From positions 1 through 64,000 of the forward strand of contig NZ_FNCV01000003.1 of assembly GCF_900100455.1 (NCBI RefSeq): 64,000 nucleotides of DNA. Reading direction: 5' to 3'. The DNA comes from Roseospirillum parvum. Lineage in GTDB: Bacteria; Pseudomonadota; Alphaproteobacteria; Rhodospirillales; Rhodospirillaceae. Under the pieces are notes generated by a model. The model was not told the origin of the DNA. It was given only the letters and a program-made list of their open reading frames with translations, and ran no database searches. The position numbers were made by a program, and so were the translations under genes. Each line of letters opens with the position of its first letter. The first letter of the stretch is position 1. Positions 7,778 through 16,648 of this stretch are shown one piece after another.

Positions 7778-8509
7778 GTGATCGAGGTGCATTCCAACCC
7801 GGGCGGGGGTGCCCAGGGCGGCGGCAACGACGAACTTGGGCGGATTCCGCTGTTCGCCGGGCTGGCCCCGGCCGAGCGCGCGGCCATTGCCCGCCAGTGC
7901 CGCTGGCGCCGCTTCGCCGCCGGCGAGCAGATCATCGACCGCCAAAGCGAAAGCCGCGACGTGTTCTTCGTCGTTTCCGGGCGGGTGCGGGTGATCATCT
8001 ATTCGGTGGCCGGGCGCGAGGTCACCCTGGACGACCTGCTGGCCGGCGACTTTTTCGGCGAGTTGGCGGCCATCGACGGCAATCCGCGCTCGGCCAGCGT
8101 GATGGCGCTGGAGGAAACCCGGCTGGCGGTGGTCGGCGGTTCCACCTTCCTTGATCTGGTGCTCGGCCGGCCAGCCCTGGCCCTGGCGGTGATGGCCCGC
8201 ATGGTCGGCATCATCCGCAATTCCACCGACCGCATCATGGATCTGTCGACCCTGGGCGCCAACAACCGGGTGCATGGCGAGCTTCTGCGCCTGGCCCGGC
8301 TGGGCGATGGCGGCGAGGGGCCGCCGGTGATCCGCCCCATCCCGGTGCACAGCGATCTGGCCAGCCGCGTCTCGACAACCCGCGAGACGGTGGCCCGGGT
8401 GCTGAACGACCTGGCCCGGCGCGACATCGTGCGGCGCGAGCGCGATGCCCTGGTGATCGTCGATGCCGCCCGCCTGCACAAGATGGTCGAGGACGTGCGC
8501 GGTGATTGA
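7778..8509 (+). CDS. Crp/Fnr-family transcriptional regulator
   Basis: About 243 residues. The N-terminal CNB domain has LFAGLAPAERAAIARQC and the cassette GELAAIDGNPRSASVMAL with conserved Arg. A long dimer helix follows, then a Crp-type winged helix-turn-helix (LASRVSTTRETVARVLNDLARR). No N-terminal Fe-S cysteines are visible, so it is Crp-like rather than Fnr-like and probably senses a cyclic nucleotide. GTG start at 7778 (alternative GTG at 7787). Its targets are unknown; the divergent CNB gene is a candidate. Confidence 0.75.
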   Translation: MIEVHSNPGGGAQGGGNDELGRIPLFAGLAPAERAAIARQCRWRRFAAGEQIIDRQSESRDVFFVVSGRVRVIIYSVAGREVTLDDLLAGDFFGELAAIDGNPRSASVMALEETRLAVVGGSTFLDLVLGRPALALAVMARMVGIIRNSTDRIMDLSTLGANNRVHGELLRLARLGDGGEGPPVIRPIPVHSDLASRVSTTRETVARVLNDLARRDIVRRERDALVIVDAARLHKMVEDVRGD

Positions 8510-8559
8510 TCCTCGTCTGGGGCTTATTCAAGAGGGGGATCAGGATATGTGCCGGGCGT

Positions 8560-8588
8560 TTGACTTGCCGGCCGCTTTCTCCCATGAT
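8560..8588 (+). promoter_or_regulatory. Candidate sigma-70 promoter for divK
   Basis: TTGACT (8560-8565), 17-bp spacer, CATGAT (8583-8588), 92 bases ahead of the divK ATG. A plausible but imperfect -10; no CtrA-type TTAA-N7-TTAA box was seen. Confidence 0.35.
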
Positions 8589-8680
8589 GTGGAGCATCGC
8601 TGCCGGCCCGTCCGGTAAATTCAGACATCTGTCCGCCAATTCCGGGCTCGGCAAGAGTTCTTTCCCAGGGTGACCGAAAG

Positions 8681-9046
8681 ATGGCCAAGACCATTCTGAT
8701 CGTTGAAGACAACGAGCTGAATATGAAGCTTTTCAACGATCTGTTGAAAGCCCATGGGTACGAGACCCTGCAAACCCGTGATGGCCGCGAGGTCATGGAC
8801 ATCGCCCGCCAGAATCGTCCCGACCTGATCCTGATGGACATTCAGCTGCCCGAGATTTCCGGCCTGGAGATCACCCGCATGCTGAAGGAGGACGACGACC
8901 TGAAGTCGATCCCCATCGTCGCCGTGACCGCCTTCGCCATGAAGGGCGACGAGGAAAAGATTCGCCAGGGCGGCTGCGAGGGCTACATCGCCAAGCCCAT
9001 CTCGGTGGCCAACTTCCTGCAAACAGTGGCCAGCTTTCTGGAATAG
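8681..9046 (+). CDS. divK: Single-domain response regulator DivK
   Basis: 121 residues, only a receiver domain. It shows near family-diagnostic stretches: [40 protein letters not shown] (phospho-acceptor Asp in LILMD) and the [14 protein letters not shown] switch region ending in IAKPIS. DivK is a phosphorylated signalling protein of alphaproteobacterial cell-cycle control that acts on DivL/CckA and PleC. pleD, often next to divK, is absent; rpmG follows on the opposite strand. Confidence 0.9.
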   Translation: MAKTILIVEDNELNMKLFNDLLKAHGYETLQTRDGREVMDIARQNRPDLILMDIQLPEISGLEITRMLKEDDDLKSIPIVAVTAFAMKGDEEKIRQGGCEGYIAKPISVANFLQTVASFLE

Positions 9047-9106
9047 TCCGCCAGTTTCCTGATATCAGTCTCCGCCAGTCGCCTCCTTGGCTTGGCGAGG
9101 GCAGAC

Positions 9107-9139
9107 GAAAAAGGCCGCCCTGGAAAGGGCGGCCTTTTT
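9107..9139. terminator. Bidirectional Rho-independent terminator
   Basis: A perfect 13-bp stem, AAAAAGGCCGCCC (9108-9120) with GGGCGGCCTTTTT (9127-9139), around a 6-base loop. A-tract on one side and T-tract on the other serve both divK (+) and rpmG (-). Confidence 0.9.
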
Positions 9140-9163
9140 GTCAGGCGGTAGGCGGCGTTGCCG

Positions 9164-9331
9164 CTACTTCATCTTGGTCTCGCGGAAGACCACGTGCTTG
9201 CGGGCCACCGGGTCGTACTTGCGGAACTCCATCTTCTGGGTATGGGTCCGCGGGTTCTTCTTGGCGATGTAGAAGAATCCGGTGCCGGCGGTGCTCTCCA
9301 GCTTGATCTGGATGGTGTTGGGCTTGGCCAT
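9164..9331 (-). CDS. rpmG: 50S ribosomal protein L33
   Basis: 55 residues, starting [20 protein letters not shown] and containing [18 protein letters not shown] and [10 protein letters not shown], the classic L33 sequence. It lacks the zinc-binding CXXC pairs of the other L33 class, as usual in Proteobacteria. The ATG at 9331 gives the standard length. A strong promoter candidate lies about 100 bases upstream, and a shared hairpin terminator is just downstream. Confidence 0.95.
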   Translation of the reverse strand: MAKPNTIQIKLESTAGTGFFYIAKKNPRTHTQKMEFRKYDPVARKHVVFRETKMK

Positions 9332-9432
9332 GGCGGTTTGAACCGTTCGCTCGTCTTTAGGGGATGCGCCGCCCGTTCCCGACCGGCTCGGTCCGGGGAA
9401 GGGAGCGCGTGAAAGGCGATAAGGAAGGGCGC

Positions 9433-9460
9433 ACAATACGCGCCCGCCGCCGGCTGTCAA
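9433..9460 (-). promoter_or_regulatory. Sigma-70 promoter for rpmG
   Basis: On the minus strand a perfect TTGACA (9455-9460), 16-bp GC-only spacer and TATTGT (9433-9438). It lies about 100 bases before the rpmG start codon. Confidence 0.65.
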
Positions 9461-9472
9461 GGGCCGATCACA

Positions 9473-9511
9473 CCGGGACCCATCGCCGGACCCCATCGCC
9501 GGGACCCATCG
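9473..9511. repeat. Three 13-bp tandem repeats
   Basis: CCGGGACCCATCG, CCGGACCCCATCG, CCGGGACCCATCG at 9473, 9486 and 9499. Short direct repeat just upstream of the rpmG promoter; function unknown. Confidence 0.7.
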
Positions 9512-9726
9512 CACCGCCGGGCGGTGGCGGCGCGCCCTTGGCGGTGCTTGGCCTTGTGGTCTGCCGGCCGGGCGGGCATTGTAGGGGGCGCATGCCCGCG
9601 TGGTTCGGCTGGCGAGGTACGGCGGAACGGCGCGGACCCCGCGAACGCCGCGCGCCCCGGGCGGTGCGCCACCGATCCCGGGATGGTGCCCCGGCCCCCT
9701 GACAGAAAGCGCAACCGCGACCCGCC

Positions 9727-11832
9727 ATGGCCCAGGCTCCCCAGGCCCAAACCCCGCCGCCGCAACAGTCGCCCCCGCAGGCGGCGCAGCAACCGGCTCA
9801 GGCTCAGGCACAGGCGCCCTCGGCCCCGCGCGGCCCGGAGGCGGCGACCAAGGGTCCGGTGACCCTGCGCGACCGCTATCTGATCCATCCCGACAAGCCG
9901 CTGCCCGGGCTCGACATGCCCCATGCCAAGGCCTACGTCTGCGAGGACAAGCGCGACGCGGCGCGCAAGCTTTATGCCCTGATCTGCCAGCGCAACCTGA
10001 CGCCCCGCATCAGTCTGATGCGGGCCATGCGCGGGGCTGGCGGCAACGACATCCTGACCCTGCACGAGTGGGGCGGGGTACCCTGGCCGGGCGGTGGCCG
10101 GGTCATCGGGCTGGTCTACGACCAGCCGATGGGCGGGCGGGTGATGAACGGCCTTGATGACACCTTCGAGCTGATCAACGACCGCGAATTCACCAAGCGC
10201 GTCTTGAAGCCGCTGACCAGCGCCCTGACCGAGATCGCCGTGATGGGCGTGTCGCACCGGGCGATCCGGGTCGACAACCTCTATTTCATGGACAAGGAGC
10301 GCCAGCATCTGGTGCTCGGCGACTGCTGCTCGGTGCCCCCGGCCTACGACCAGCCGGCCATCTACGAGCCCATCGCCTCGGCCATGTGCAACCCGGAGGG
10401 GCGGGGCCCGGGCTCGGTGCGCGACGACTGCTATGCCCTGGGGGTGACCCTGCTGGTCCTGCTGCTGGGCCGCAGCCCGGTGCGCAACATGTCCCATCAG
10501 GAGATGATCCGGGGCAAGGTGCTGCTCGGCAGCTACGCCACCCTGATTGGCGACAACCGCGTGCCGCTGCCGCTGATCGAGGTGTTGCGCGGCCTGCTCA
10601 GCGACGACGAGTCGGACCGCTGGGGGGTGGAGAAGCTGGAGCTGTGGTTCAATGGCCGGCGCACCACGCCGCTCATGCCGCGGCCCCAGAAGCGCGCCCA
10701 GCGCTCCCTCAAGGTCGGCAAGTACGAGTGCTACTCGCTGCCCGAGGTCGGGCTGGCGCTCAGCGAACTGTGGACGGACGCCTTGCCGATCCTGCTCGAA
10801 GGGCGGCTGGAGACCTGGCTCAGGCGCGGCCTGGAGGACATCCATCGGGCCGATCTGGTGGGCAGCGCCATGGCCCAGCACGCCGCCGGCACCAAGACCC
10901 AGACCACCGATGCCCTGCTGTCGTACATGTCGGCCCTGCTGCTGCCCGGGGCGCCGCTGCGCCACGGCAAGCTGACCCTGATGCCGGAGGGCTTCGGCAC
11001 GGCGCTGGCGGTGACCATGTCCAACAAGGGCGACACGGCGCCCTTCATCGACATGATCAAGGGCGAGGTGGTGCGCCGTTTCCTGGCCGCCCAGGAGACC
11101 TACGACGCCACCTCGAGCCAGCTTGAGAGCCGTTTCCGCGAGCTTGAGAACTATCTGCGCCAGGCCGGCGCCGGCAACGGCATCGAGCGCTGCCTGTACG
11201 AGATGAGCGACGACCAGGCCTGCCTGTCGCCCTTCTTCGAACACGATTTCGTCTACGAGATCCGCGAGCTTCTGCCGGCGCTGGACAACGCGGCGCGGCG
11301 CGCCGACAGCAAGACCTGGCCGGTCGACCGCCACGTGGCGGCCTTCGTGGCGGCCCGCTACGGCCGCGACACCCATGCCCAGATCAGCGCCCTCAACGAC
11401 CCCGACCCGGCGCTGGCCACCCTGTCCATGCTCTCCGTCCTGGCCGTCCTGCAATGGCGCCTGGGGCCGGAGCAGTTGCCCGGCCTGCTCAGTTGGCTGG
11501 GCAACCTGATGGGCCCGGTGCTGGAGAGCTACCACAGCCGCGAACGGCGCCGGAAGCTGGAGAAGGACATCCCCCGGGTGGTCCGCAAGGGCAGCCTGAC
11601 CGAGCTGTTCAACCTGCTCGACAACCGCGAGGAGCGGGCCCGCGACGAGGAGGAGTTCGCCATCGCCCGGGCTGAGTACCAGGGGTTGGCGCGGCGCATC
11701 AACGACATCGAGCAGGGCCGCATCGGGCGCGACGAGCGGGCCACCCGCAACGGTCAGCAGGCGGCCGCGTTGATCGGCTTTTCCATCACCCTGATCACGG
11801 TTACCCTCAGCCTGTTGGCCCACATGTTCTAG
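9727..11832 (+). CDS. Membrane-anchored pseudokinase-like protein
   Basis: 701 residues. A Pro/Gln/Ala-rich tail (1-45) precedes a region resembling a Ser/Thr kinase C-lobe. The catalytic-loop equivalent is [11 protein letters not shown] (H177, R178, A179), so the usual aspartate of HRD is alanine. The DFG position reads LGDCCSVP (D199), and [20 protein letters not shown] matches subdomain IX. No clear glycine loop is visible. The long C-terminal part is helical and unassigned, ending in one transmembrane helix (about 678-700), so it is probably a tail-anchored scaffold or pseudokinase. The next gene encodes a small membrane protein and may be its partner. Confidence 0.6.
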   Translation: MAQAPQAQTPPPQQSPPQAAQQPAQAQAQAPSAPRGPEAATKGPVTLRDRYLIHPDKPLPGLDMPHAKAYVCEDKRDAARKLYALICQRNLTPRISLMRAMRGAGGNDILTLHEWGGVPWPGGGRVIGLVYDQPMGGRVMNGLDDTFELINDREFTKRVLKPLTSALTEIAVMGVSHRAIRVDNLYFMDKERQHLVLGDCCSVPPAYDQPAIYEPIASAMCNPEGRGPGSVRDDCYALGVTLLVLLLGRSPVRNMSHQEMIRGKVLLGSYATLIGDNRVPLPLIEVLRGLLSDDESDRWGVEKLELWFNGRRTTPLMPRPQKRAQRSLKVGKYECYSLPEVGLALSELWTDALPILLEGRLETWLRRGLEDIHRADLVGSAMAQHAAGTKTQTTDALLSYMSALLLPGAPLRHGKLTLMPEGFGTALAVTMSNKGDTAPFIDMIKGEVVRRFLAAQETYDATSSQLESRFRELENYLRQAGAGNGIERCLYEMSDDQACLSPFFEHDFVYEIRELLPALDNAARRADSKTWPVDRHVAAFVAARYGRDTHAQISALNDPDPALATLSMLSVLAVLQWRLGPEQLPGLLSWLGNLMGPVLESYHSRERRRKLEKDIPRVVRKGSLTELFNLLDNREERARDEEEFAIARAEYQGLARRINDIEQGRIGRDERATRNGQQAAALIGFSITLITVTLSLLAHMF

Positions 11833-11868
11833 TCACCGTGGTCCCGGGCGCTCCCGGGTCGCTCTCAA

Positions 11869-11916
11869 TTTCCTTGTCCCCCAGTTCCCTTGTCCCCCAG
11901 TTCCCTTGTATCCAGG
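11869..11916. repeat. Three 16-bp tandem repeats
   Basis: TTTCCTTGTCCCCCAG, TTCCCTTGTCCCCCAG and a diverged TTCCCTTGTATCCAGG, at 11869, 11885 and 11901. They sit in the leader of the next gene, ending 12 bases before its likely ATG, so they may influence its translation. Confidence 0.75.
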
Positions 11917-11928
11917 TATGTCGCCCCG

Positions 11929-12462
11929 ATGGCCGCCAAGCCCGCCCCCAAGAAAGCTCCCAAGGCTCCCGCCAAGCCGGCCGCCGGCAAATCCAAGGGC
12001 GGCGGGCTGGGCATGCGGCTGGCCTTTGTGCTGATCATCGCGGTGATGTTCCTGTTCTTCATGCCGACCGTGGTGCTGCTGGCCTTCGCCATGCTGCCGA
12101 CCATGGTGGCGGTGGTCGTCGACCGCTCGCCGGACAAGCTGTCGGCCTTCACCATCGGCGGCTTCAACTTCGCCGGGGTGGCGCCCTACCTGCTCGACCT
12201 GTGGTTCGGCGAGCACAACGTCACCGTGGCGCTGGATACGCTGAGCGACCTGGTGGCGCTGATCGTCATCTATGGGGCGTCGGCCCTGGGCTGGGTGCTG
12301 CACTTCAGCGCCCCGGCGGTGGTCGGCACCTACATGGCGCTGACCTCGACCCAGCGGCTGGCCCGCTTCAAGGCCGAGCAGAAGCAATTGGTCGAGCTGT
12401 GGGGGCCGGAGGTGACCACCTTGCCCAAGCCGCCCAAGAAGAAGGGGCGCCCGGCTGGCTGA
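11929..12462 (+). CDS. Small integral membrane protein of unknown function
   Basis: 177 residues. An Ala/Lys/Pro-rich cytoplasmic N-terminus (KPAPKKAPKAPAKPAAGKSK) is followed by a long hydrophobic segment (about 29-60), a short soluble stretch, a second hydrophobic pair (about 95-140) and a Lys/Pro-rich C-terminus. No family recognised. The ATG at 11929 is chosen because the lysine-rich tail starts there; an upstream in-frame TTG at 11890 falls inside the 16-bp repeats. It follows the pseudokinase gene by 96 bp on the same strand, suggesting a functional pair. Confidence 0.55.
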   Translation: MAAKPAPKKAPKAPAKPAAGKSKGGGLGMRLAFVLIIAVMFLFFMPTVVLLAFAMLPTMVAVVVDRSPDKLSAFTIGGFNFAGVAPYLLDLWFGEHNVTVALDTLSDLVALIVIYGASALGWVLHFSAPAVVGTYMALTSTQRLARFKAEQKQLVELWGPEVTTLPKPPKKKGRPAG

Positions 12463-12473
12463 GGCGGGGCGGC

Positions 12474-12791
12474 TTACCGGCAGCCGCCGTGCTTGCCCTG
12501 CAGGGTCTGGCCGTAGAAGGCCTGGACCTGGGCCAGGGGCACGTTGTCCTTGGCCGCGATGTCGCGGTAGGTGGCCATGCGCTTGGCGTTGACGTCGGCG
12601 ATCAGGCCATCCACCCCGGGCCCGCCGGCGGCCTTGTGGATCAACCCGTCGCGCCCCTCGCAGACCATGCCCTGGGCCCGGGCCTGATCGAGGCCGACGG
12701 CAAAGGCTGGGTCGCTGGCCAGCAGCAAGGCGGCCAGGGCGGCCCCGGCAAGCAGGGGGAGGCGGCGGCGGGAAAGACGGCGGCTGGGCAT
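12474..12791 (-). CDS. ydbL: YdbL-like periplasmic protein (DUF1318)
   Basis: 105 residues with an Arg-rich N-terminus, signal peptide and likely cleavage after AFA. The mature part shows the family pattern LDQARAQGMVCEGRDGLI, IADVNAKRMATYRDIAAKD and VPLAQVQAFYGQTLQGK. In Escherichia coli YdbL is the third partner of YdbH and YnbE, which bridge the inner and outer membranes for phospholipid transport. The three genes have the same order and strand here. Ends 11 bp from the convergent membrane-protein gene. Confidence 0.8.
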   Translation of the reverse strand: MPSRRLSRRRLPLLAGAALAALLLASDPAFAVGLDQARAQGMVCEGRDGLIHKAAGGPGVDGLIADVNAKRMATYRDIAAKDNVPLAQVQAFYGQTLQGKHGGCR

Positions 12792-12817
12792 GGCGGTGGG
12801 CCTCGCTCGGGCGGGGA

Positions 12818-13051
12818 TCAGAAGATTTCGGGGTTCTCTTGGAGAACCTGCTCCACGTCGCGTTCAAGCCGGACGCGCACGTCCTGCTCGATCTTGATGT
12901 TCATGTTGATGACGATCGGCTTGTCCGGCGCCTCCACCTTGACCGTCGGCGAGCAGGCCGGGCCGACCAGCAGGGCCGCCATCAGAAGACCGGCCAGCAG
13001 GGCCGGGCGGCGGGGCGATGAAGGCGGCCGGGAAGGCAAGGCGGCGGTCAT
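12818..13051 (-). CDS. ynbE: YnbE-like outer-membrane lipoprotein
   Basis: 77 residues. The lipobox cysteine lies in LLVGPAC, after a basic N-terminus and hydrophobic core. The mature tail VEAPDKPIVINMNIKIEQDV followed by a VEQVLQENPEIF ending matches YnbE closely. In E. coli YnbE stacks onto the YdbH C-terminus by beta-strand augmentation at the outer membrane. The lipobox has proline before glycine-less PAC, slightly unusual, so lipidation is likely rather than certain. It lies 81 bp downstream of ydbH. Confidence 0.8.
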   Translation of the reverse strand: MTAALPSRPPSSPRRPALLAGLLMAALLVGPACSPTVKVEAPDKPIVINMNIKIEQDVRVRLERDVEQVLQENPEIF

Positions 13052-13132
13052 GGTCGGTCAGGCTCCGGACACGGGCGGGACGACGCAGCATAGCGCCGAC
13101 CCGTTCTCGATGGAACCGATGATGGGCCGCGA

Positions 13133-16100
13133 TCATGGCGAGACTGGGGCGGCACCTGGGGCGGCACCTGGGGCGGCAACCGGCTCGGACTCCGGGGCCA
13201 CGGGCGGCGTGCCTTCTCCCAGCGCCCGGCGCACCCGTTCGGTGGCGTCGTAGCTGGCGAAGCCGCCGCGCGCGATGTCGATCAACTCGCCCTCCACGCT
13301 CAGGTTGTATTCGAAGGGATAGCCGTCATAAAGATCCGGGTTGGCCCCGTTGACGTGCAACGCCACCCGACTGTTCCGGCCCACCCCGCCGGCCACCTCC
13401 AGGCCCAGGCTTTGATAGTGGAAGTTGTCCAGGGCGCGGGCCAGCAGAGCCAGGCTTTCGCCGCGCAGGGCCAGCGGGTTGGGGCCGTCGGGGCGGTAGC
13501 GCAGGATACCCGGCTCCGTCGCCTTGAGGTGCGAGGGAGCGAGGTAGACATCGCCCCGCTCGAGTCGCAAATGCAACTGGCCGGTCAGCGCACCGCTGGC
13601 GATCAACCCGTCGAGCTGGCTCAACCGGCTGAGCTCGCCGAGGTCCACCGAGACGACGTCCAGATCGACCGCCCCGGCCGACAGATCGAGCGGAATGGTG
13701 GTCGGCTCGGCCAGGGTCAGGCTGCCCCCGGCCAGCCCCACGGTGGCTCCCTCCAGGGCCAGCCGGGGCGGGCTCCCCGGGCTGTCCGGGGCGGCCAGAT
13801 GGAAGGTCAGCCGGGCCTCGGGCAGGGGAATGCCGGCCTCGATGACCTGCGCGGTGACCATCTGCCCGGGCGGCGTGGTGGGCGGCAGCAGACCGTCCAG
13901 CGAGACCGCGCCATCGACCCCGGAGAGGGCCAGGAAACCGCGCCGCACCTCGACATCGGCCAGGGTGACGATGAGGTCGGGCACCAAGTCAAGACCGTCC
14001 TCGCCCAGGCCACCGCGGAGGGTGCCGCTAAGCCCCAGGGTGCCGCTCAGGGCCGAGACATAGCGCGGAATCAGGGTATGCAAATCGGGGGCCGGGAACT
14101 GCCCCGGCTGGCGGCCCAGGGGCAGTGGCGGGACCTCCAGATCAAGCTCGAAGGCGCCCCCCAGATCGACCACCGTGCCGGCGACGCGGGCCAACGGCTG
14201 GTCGGTGGCATCGGCCAGCGTCAGGTCGATCCGGTCCGCCTGGCCGGCGCGGCGCTCGGCCGACAGGGTGATGTGGTAGGGTCGGCGCGGGCTGCGCTGG
14301 TTGGCGCTGTCGGCCAGCCCGGGCGGTTCCAGGGGCAGGCGGGGCAGACGGCCGGCCAGCCGGAGGTCCAGGCCCCGCGCATCGCCGCTGGCTTCCAGGG
14401 CCAGCGCCTCGGCGGCCAGCATCGGGTGGGCGACGGCCAGCCCGTCGCCCGAGACCTGCCAGCCCTTTGGTCGCCAGTCCACATCAAGGCCGGCGCCGCC
14501 CAGGGTGATGGCGCCGGCCGGGTCGTCGAGCTTGAGGTCGAAGGCGCCCAGCGGCAGGCGGAGCCGATCCGGCGACAGCCGGGCCGGCCCGGCCAGGGCC
14601 ACGGCGAAGGGGGCCAGACGCCGCGCGCCGGGCAGGGTCAGGGCGCCGCTCTCCAGCCGCGCCCGGGACAGGGTCAGGGCGTCGTCGGTGCCGCGCCCGC
14701 GCGCGGTGACGACCAGCGGCCCGCCGGCGATGTCGCCCCGGGTCAGCCCGGCGACCTCGCCGCGCAGGGCCTCCGCGATCATCTCCAGTGGGCCATCGGG
14801 ATCGGCGCGGCCGACCTCGCCGCGCAGGGACAGGCGGGGGGCGGCGAGGACGATGTCCTCCAGGCGGGCGCTGTCGGCCGCCACCTCCAGGCGCTCCAGG
14901 CGCAGCCGGCCGGTGCCGGACGGAGTGACGTCGTTCAGGCCGGCGGCCAGGGTGAGACGGGGTTCGGTGATCCGGCCCCCGGCCAGATCGAGCCGGGTCA
15001 GGGCCAGATCGGCCGTGAGGTCGCCGCTCAGCCGGCCCTCGGCCCAGGCCGCCTCGGCCAGGGTCAGGGTGCCCCGGGGAAGGTCCGGGGCGACGGCGCC
15101 CGGGCTCAGGGCCACCTCGGCGCGGCCCAGGGCCCAGCGGCCGCCGGCCAGCATTCGGCCCGCCGCCCGGGCGGCGACCAGAGGGGCGCCGGCGCGGTCC
15201 ACAAGGTCCAGCGACAGAGCCCCCTCGGCCCACGGGCCGTCATCGTCCAGCCCGGCGGCAAGCGGCTCGGTCAACCCCACCTCGACCCGCGCCACGCCAT
15301 CGAGCAGGGGGCGCGCCGGGGCCGGCACCGGGACCCAGGCCCCGACCAGCCGCCGCCAGGGCAGGCCGCTGAGGGTCAGCCGGCTGTCCGGCGCGAGGTC
15401 GAGGCCCGGCTGCCCGGTCAACCGACCCTGGCCGGCCAGCACCGCCTCGGCCGACCAGTCGCCGGCCTTAAGGCGAACGGCGCCGTCTCCCTCGGCCCGC
15501 CAGCCGTCGGCGGCCGGGGAGACGGTCAGGCGGATCGGCGCCAGCTCCAGCGAGACGGCGGCCGGCGCTGGCAGTCCGGGCAGCGCCGTGGCCAGCCGGG
15601 CGGCCAGGGCGGGAGCCAGCGGCGCCACCGCCAGCCGGCCGGGCGCCATCTCTAGCCGCAGGGCGCCATCGACCATGGCCACCTTGAGGTCGAGCTGGCC
15701 GGACAGGGCGTCGCTGAGGCCGGGAACCGGCACCGCCTCGGCGGTCAGGGTCAACGCCGCCTGGGCGGTCAGATCGCCTGGGTCGGCCGGCGGCAGGACA
15801 CGCCCGGCGAGCCGCGCCGTGGTCGCCACCCGGGCACTCAGGCCGGGGCCCCGGGCAGTGCCGGAAAGCTCAAGGGAAAGCGTCTCGGCGGTCTCCAGGC
15901 TGGCCGCAAGGTCGGCGCTGAAGGTGCCCCGGGGGGTGGTCAGGGTGGCGGCCAGGGCTTCCACCGCCCCCCGCGCCAGCGGCAACTCAGGCAGCACCGA
16001 ATCACCGTCGCCGCCGCCCGGCCGCCACACCTCGCGCCCACCGACCGCCAGCCGGCTGCCATCCCAGTCGGCGGCCACGGTCACCGCCTTCAGATGTAGC

Positions 16101-16426
16101 GACTCGATGCGGCGCTCTTCCCAGGCCACCCACGGATCGAGCCGGACAATCCCTCCGTCCGCCGTGATCGCGCCGCCGAACAGGCTCAGGCGAGCCAGGC
16201 GCACCGTGGCCCGCCAGTCCTCGCCCTGGCGCCTCACCGTCACCGCCAGCCCGTCCAGCCCGGCCGGGCCCAGCCCCCGGGCCTCCAACTGGCGGACCAC
16301 CGCCGGCGCGACCAGCCGCTCGAGCACGACCGGCCAGGCCGCCCACAGGCCCAACCCGCCCAGCAGGGGCAGGCCAACCACCACGGCGGCCACCAGAAGC
16401 ATCAGGCGGGAACGGGTCAGGCGCAC
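13133..16426 (-). CDS. ydbH: YdbH-like AsmA-family intermembrane lipid transporter
   Basis: 1097 residues. A single N-terminal transmembrane anchor (about 8-30) is followed by a long periplasmic region of alternating beta-rich segments and a conserved end (NFHYQSLGLEVAGGVG, PDLYDGYPFEYNLSVEGEL). This is the layout of YdbH, an AsmA-like bridge protein with a lipid groove acting redundantly with TamB and YhdP in E. coli. GTG start at 16426 with GGGGAG upstream. The extreme C-terminus carries three APGA repeats, probably a low-complexity tail. ynbE and ydbL follow in the same operon. Confidence 0.82.
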   Translation of the reverse strand: MRLTRSRLMLLVAAVVVGLPLLGGLGLWAAWPVVLERLVAPAVVRQLEARGLGPAGLDGLAVTVRRQGEDWRATVRLARLSLFGGAITADGGIVRLDPWVAWEERRIESLHLKAVTVAADWDGSRLAVGGREVWRPGGGDGDSVLPELPLARGAVEALAATLTTPRGTFSADLAASLETAETLSLELSGTARGPGLSARVATTARLAGRVLPPADPGDLTAQAALTLTAEAVPVPGLSDALSGQLDLKVAMVDGALRLEMAPGRLAVAPLAPALAARLATALPGLPAPAAVSLELAPIRLTVSPAADGWRAEGDGAVRLKAGDWSAEAVLAGQGRLTGQPGLDLAPDSRLTLSGLPWRRLVGAWVPVPAPARPLLDGVARVEVGLTEPLAAGLDDDGPWAEGALSLDLVDRAGAPLVAARAAGRMLAGGRWALGRAEVALSPGAVAPDLPRGTLTLAEAAWAEGRLSGDLTADLALTRLDLAGGRITEPRLTLAAGLNDVTPSGTGRLRLERLEVAADSARLEDIVLAAPRLSLRGEVGRADPDGPLEMIAEALRGEVAGLTRGDIAGGPLVVTARGRGTDDALTLSRARLESGALTLPGARRLAPFAVALAGPARLSPDRLRLPLGAFDLKLDDPAGAITLGGAGLDVDWRPKGWQVSGDGLAVAHPMLAAEALALEASGDARGLDLRLAGRLPRLPLEPPGLADSANQRSPRRPYHITLSAERRAGQADRIDLTLADATDQPLARVAGTVVDLGGAFELDLEVPPLPLGRQPGQFPAPDLHTLIPRYVSALSGTLGLSGTLRGGLGEDGLDLVPDLIVTLADVEVRRGFLALSGVDGAVSLDGLLPPTTPPGQMVTAQVIEAGIPLPEARLTFHLAAPDSPGSPPRLALEGATVGLAGGSLTLAEPTTIPLDLSAGAVDLDVVSVDLGELSRLSQLDGLIASGALTGQLHLRLERGDVYLAPSHLKATEPGILRYRPDGPNPLALRGESLALLARALDNFHYQSLGLEVAGGVGRNSRVALHVNGANPDLYDGYPFEYNLSVEGELIDIARGGFASYDATERVRRALGEGTPPVAPESEPVAAPGAAPGAAPVSP

Positions 16427-16469
16427 GGGTTCTCCCCGGATTGTCCGGTCAACGGGCGGACCGTTATAC

Positions 16470-16532
16470 TAGAGCAGATCGCGCCCAATCTGAATCGCCA
16501 AGCAATTCAGATTGGGCGCGTGAATCTGCTCT
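16470..16532. repeat. TAGAGC-type palindrome a
   Basis: Long hairpin with arms TAGAGCAGATCGCGCCCAAT.. and its inverse around CGCCAAGCAATTC. The same arms occur at 35268-35328. It is paired with palindrome b 13 bp away, between ydbH (-) and the SocA-like gene (+), so it lies in both leader regions. Confidence 0.85.
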
Positions 16533-16545
16533 CGATTCAATAATT

Positions 16546-16609
16546 TAGAGCACGGCCTCGCGTTTATCCGGGGTCACTTCATGACCCCGGATAAACGCGA
16601 CGTGCTCTA
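16546..16609. repeat. TAGAGC-type palindrome b
   Basis: Hairpin from TAGAGCACG to CGTGCTCTA with inner arms CGCGTTTATCCGGGGTCA and TGACCCCGGATAAACGCG, loop CTTCA. Second member of the pair upstream of the SocA-like gene. Only the outer TAGAGC ends are shared with palindromes a, c and d. Confidence 0.85.
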
Positions 16610-16648
16610 GCCCACCTTGCCCCCAACGCTTAAGGAGACCCGTGCATC

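Larger units (their letters stand above)
9332..9726. other. Intergenic region with rpmG promoter and 13-bp repeats
   Basis: 395 bp without a supported gene. Holds the rpmG promoter (9433-9460) and three tandem 13-bp units (9473-9511) of the type CCGGGACCCATCG. Rightward frames here have no family resemblance. Confidence 0.5.

Noticed and set aside
8506-8545. Possible FNR/Crp box between the regulator gene and divK
   Set aside because: TTGAT at the start has no properly spaced inverted half-site.
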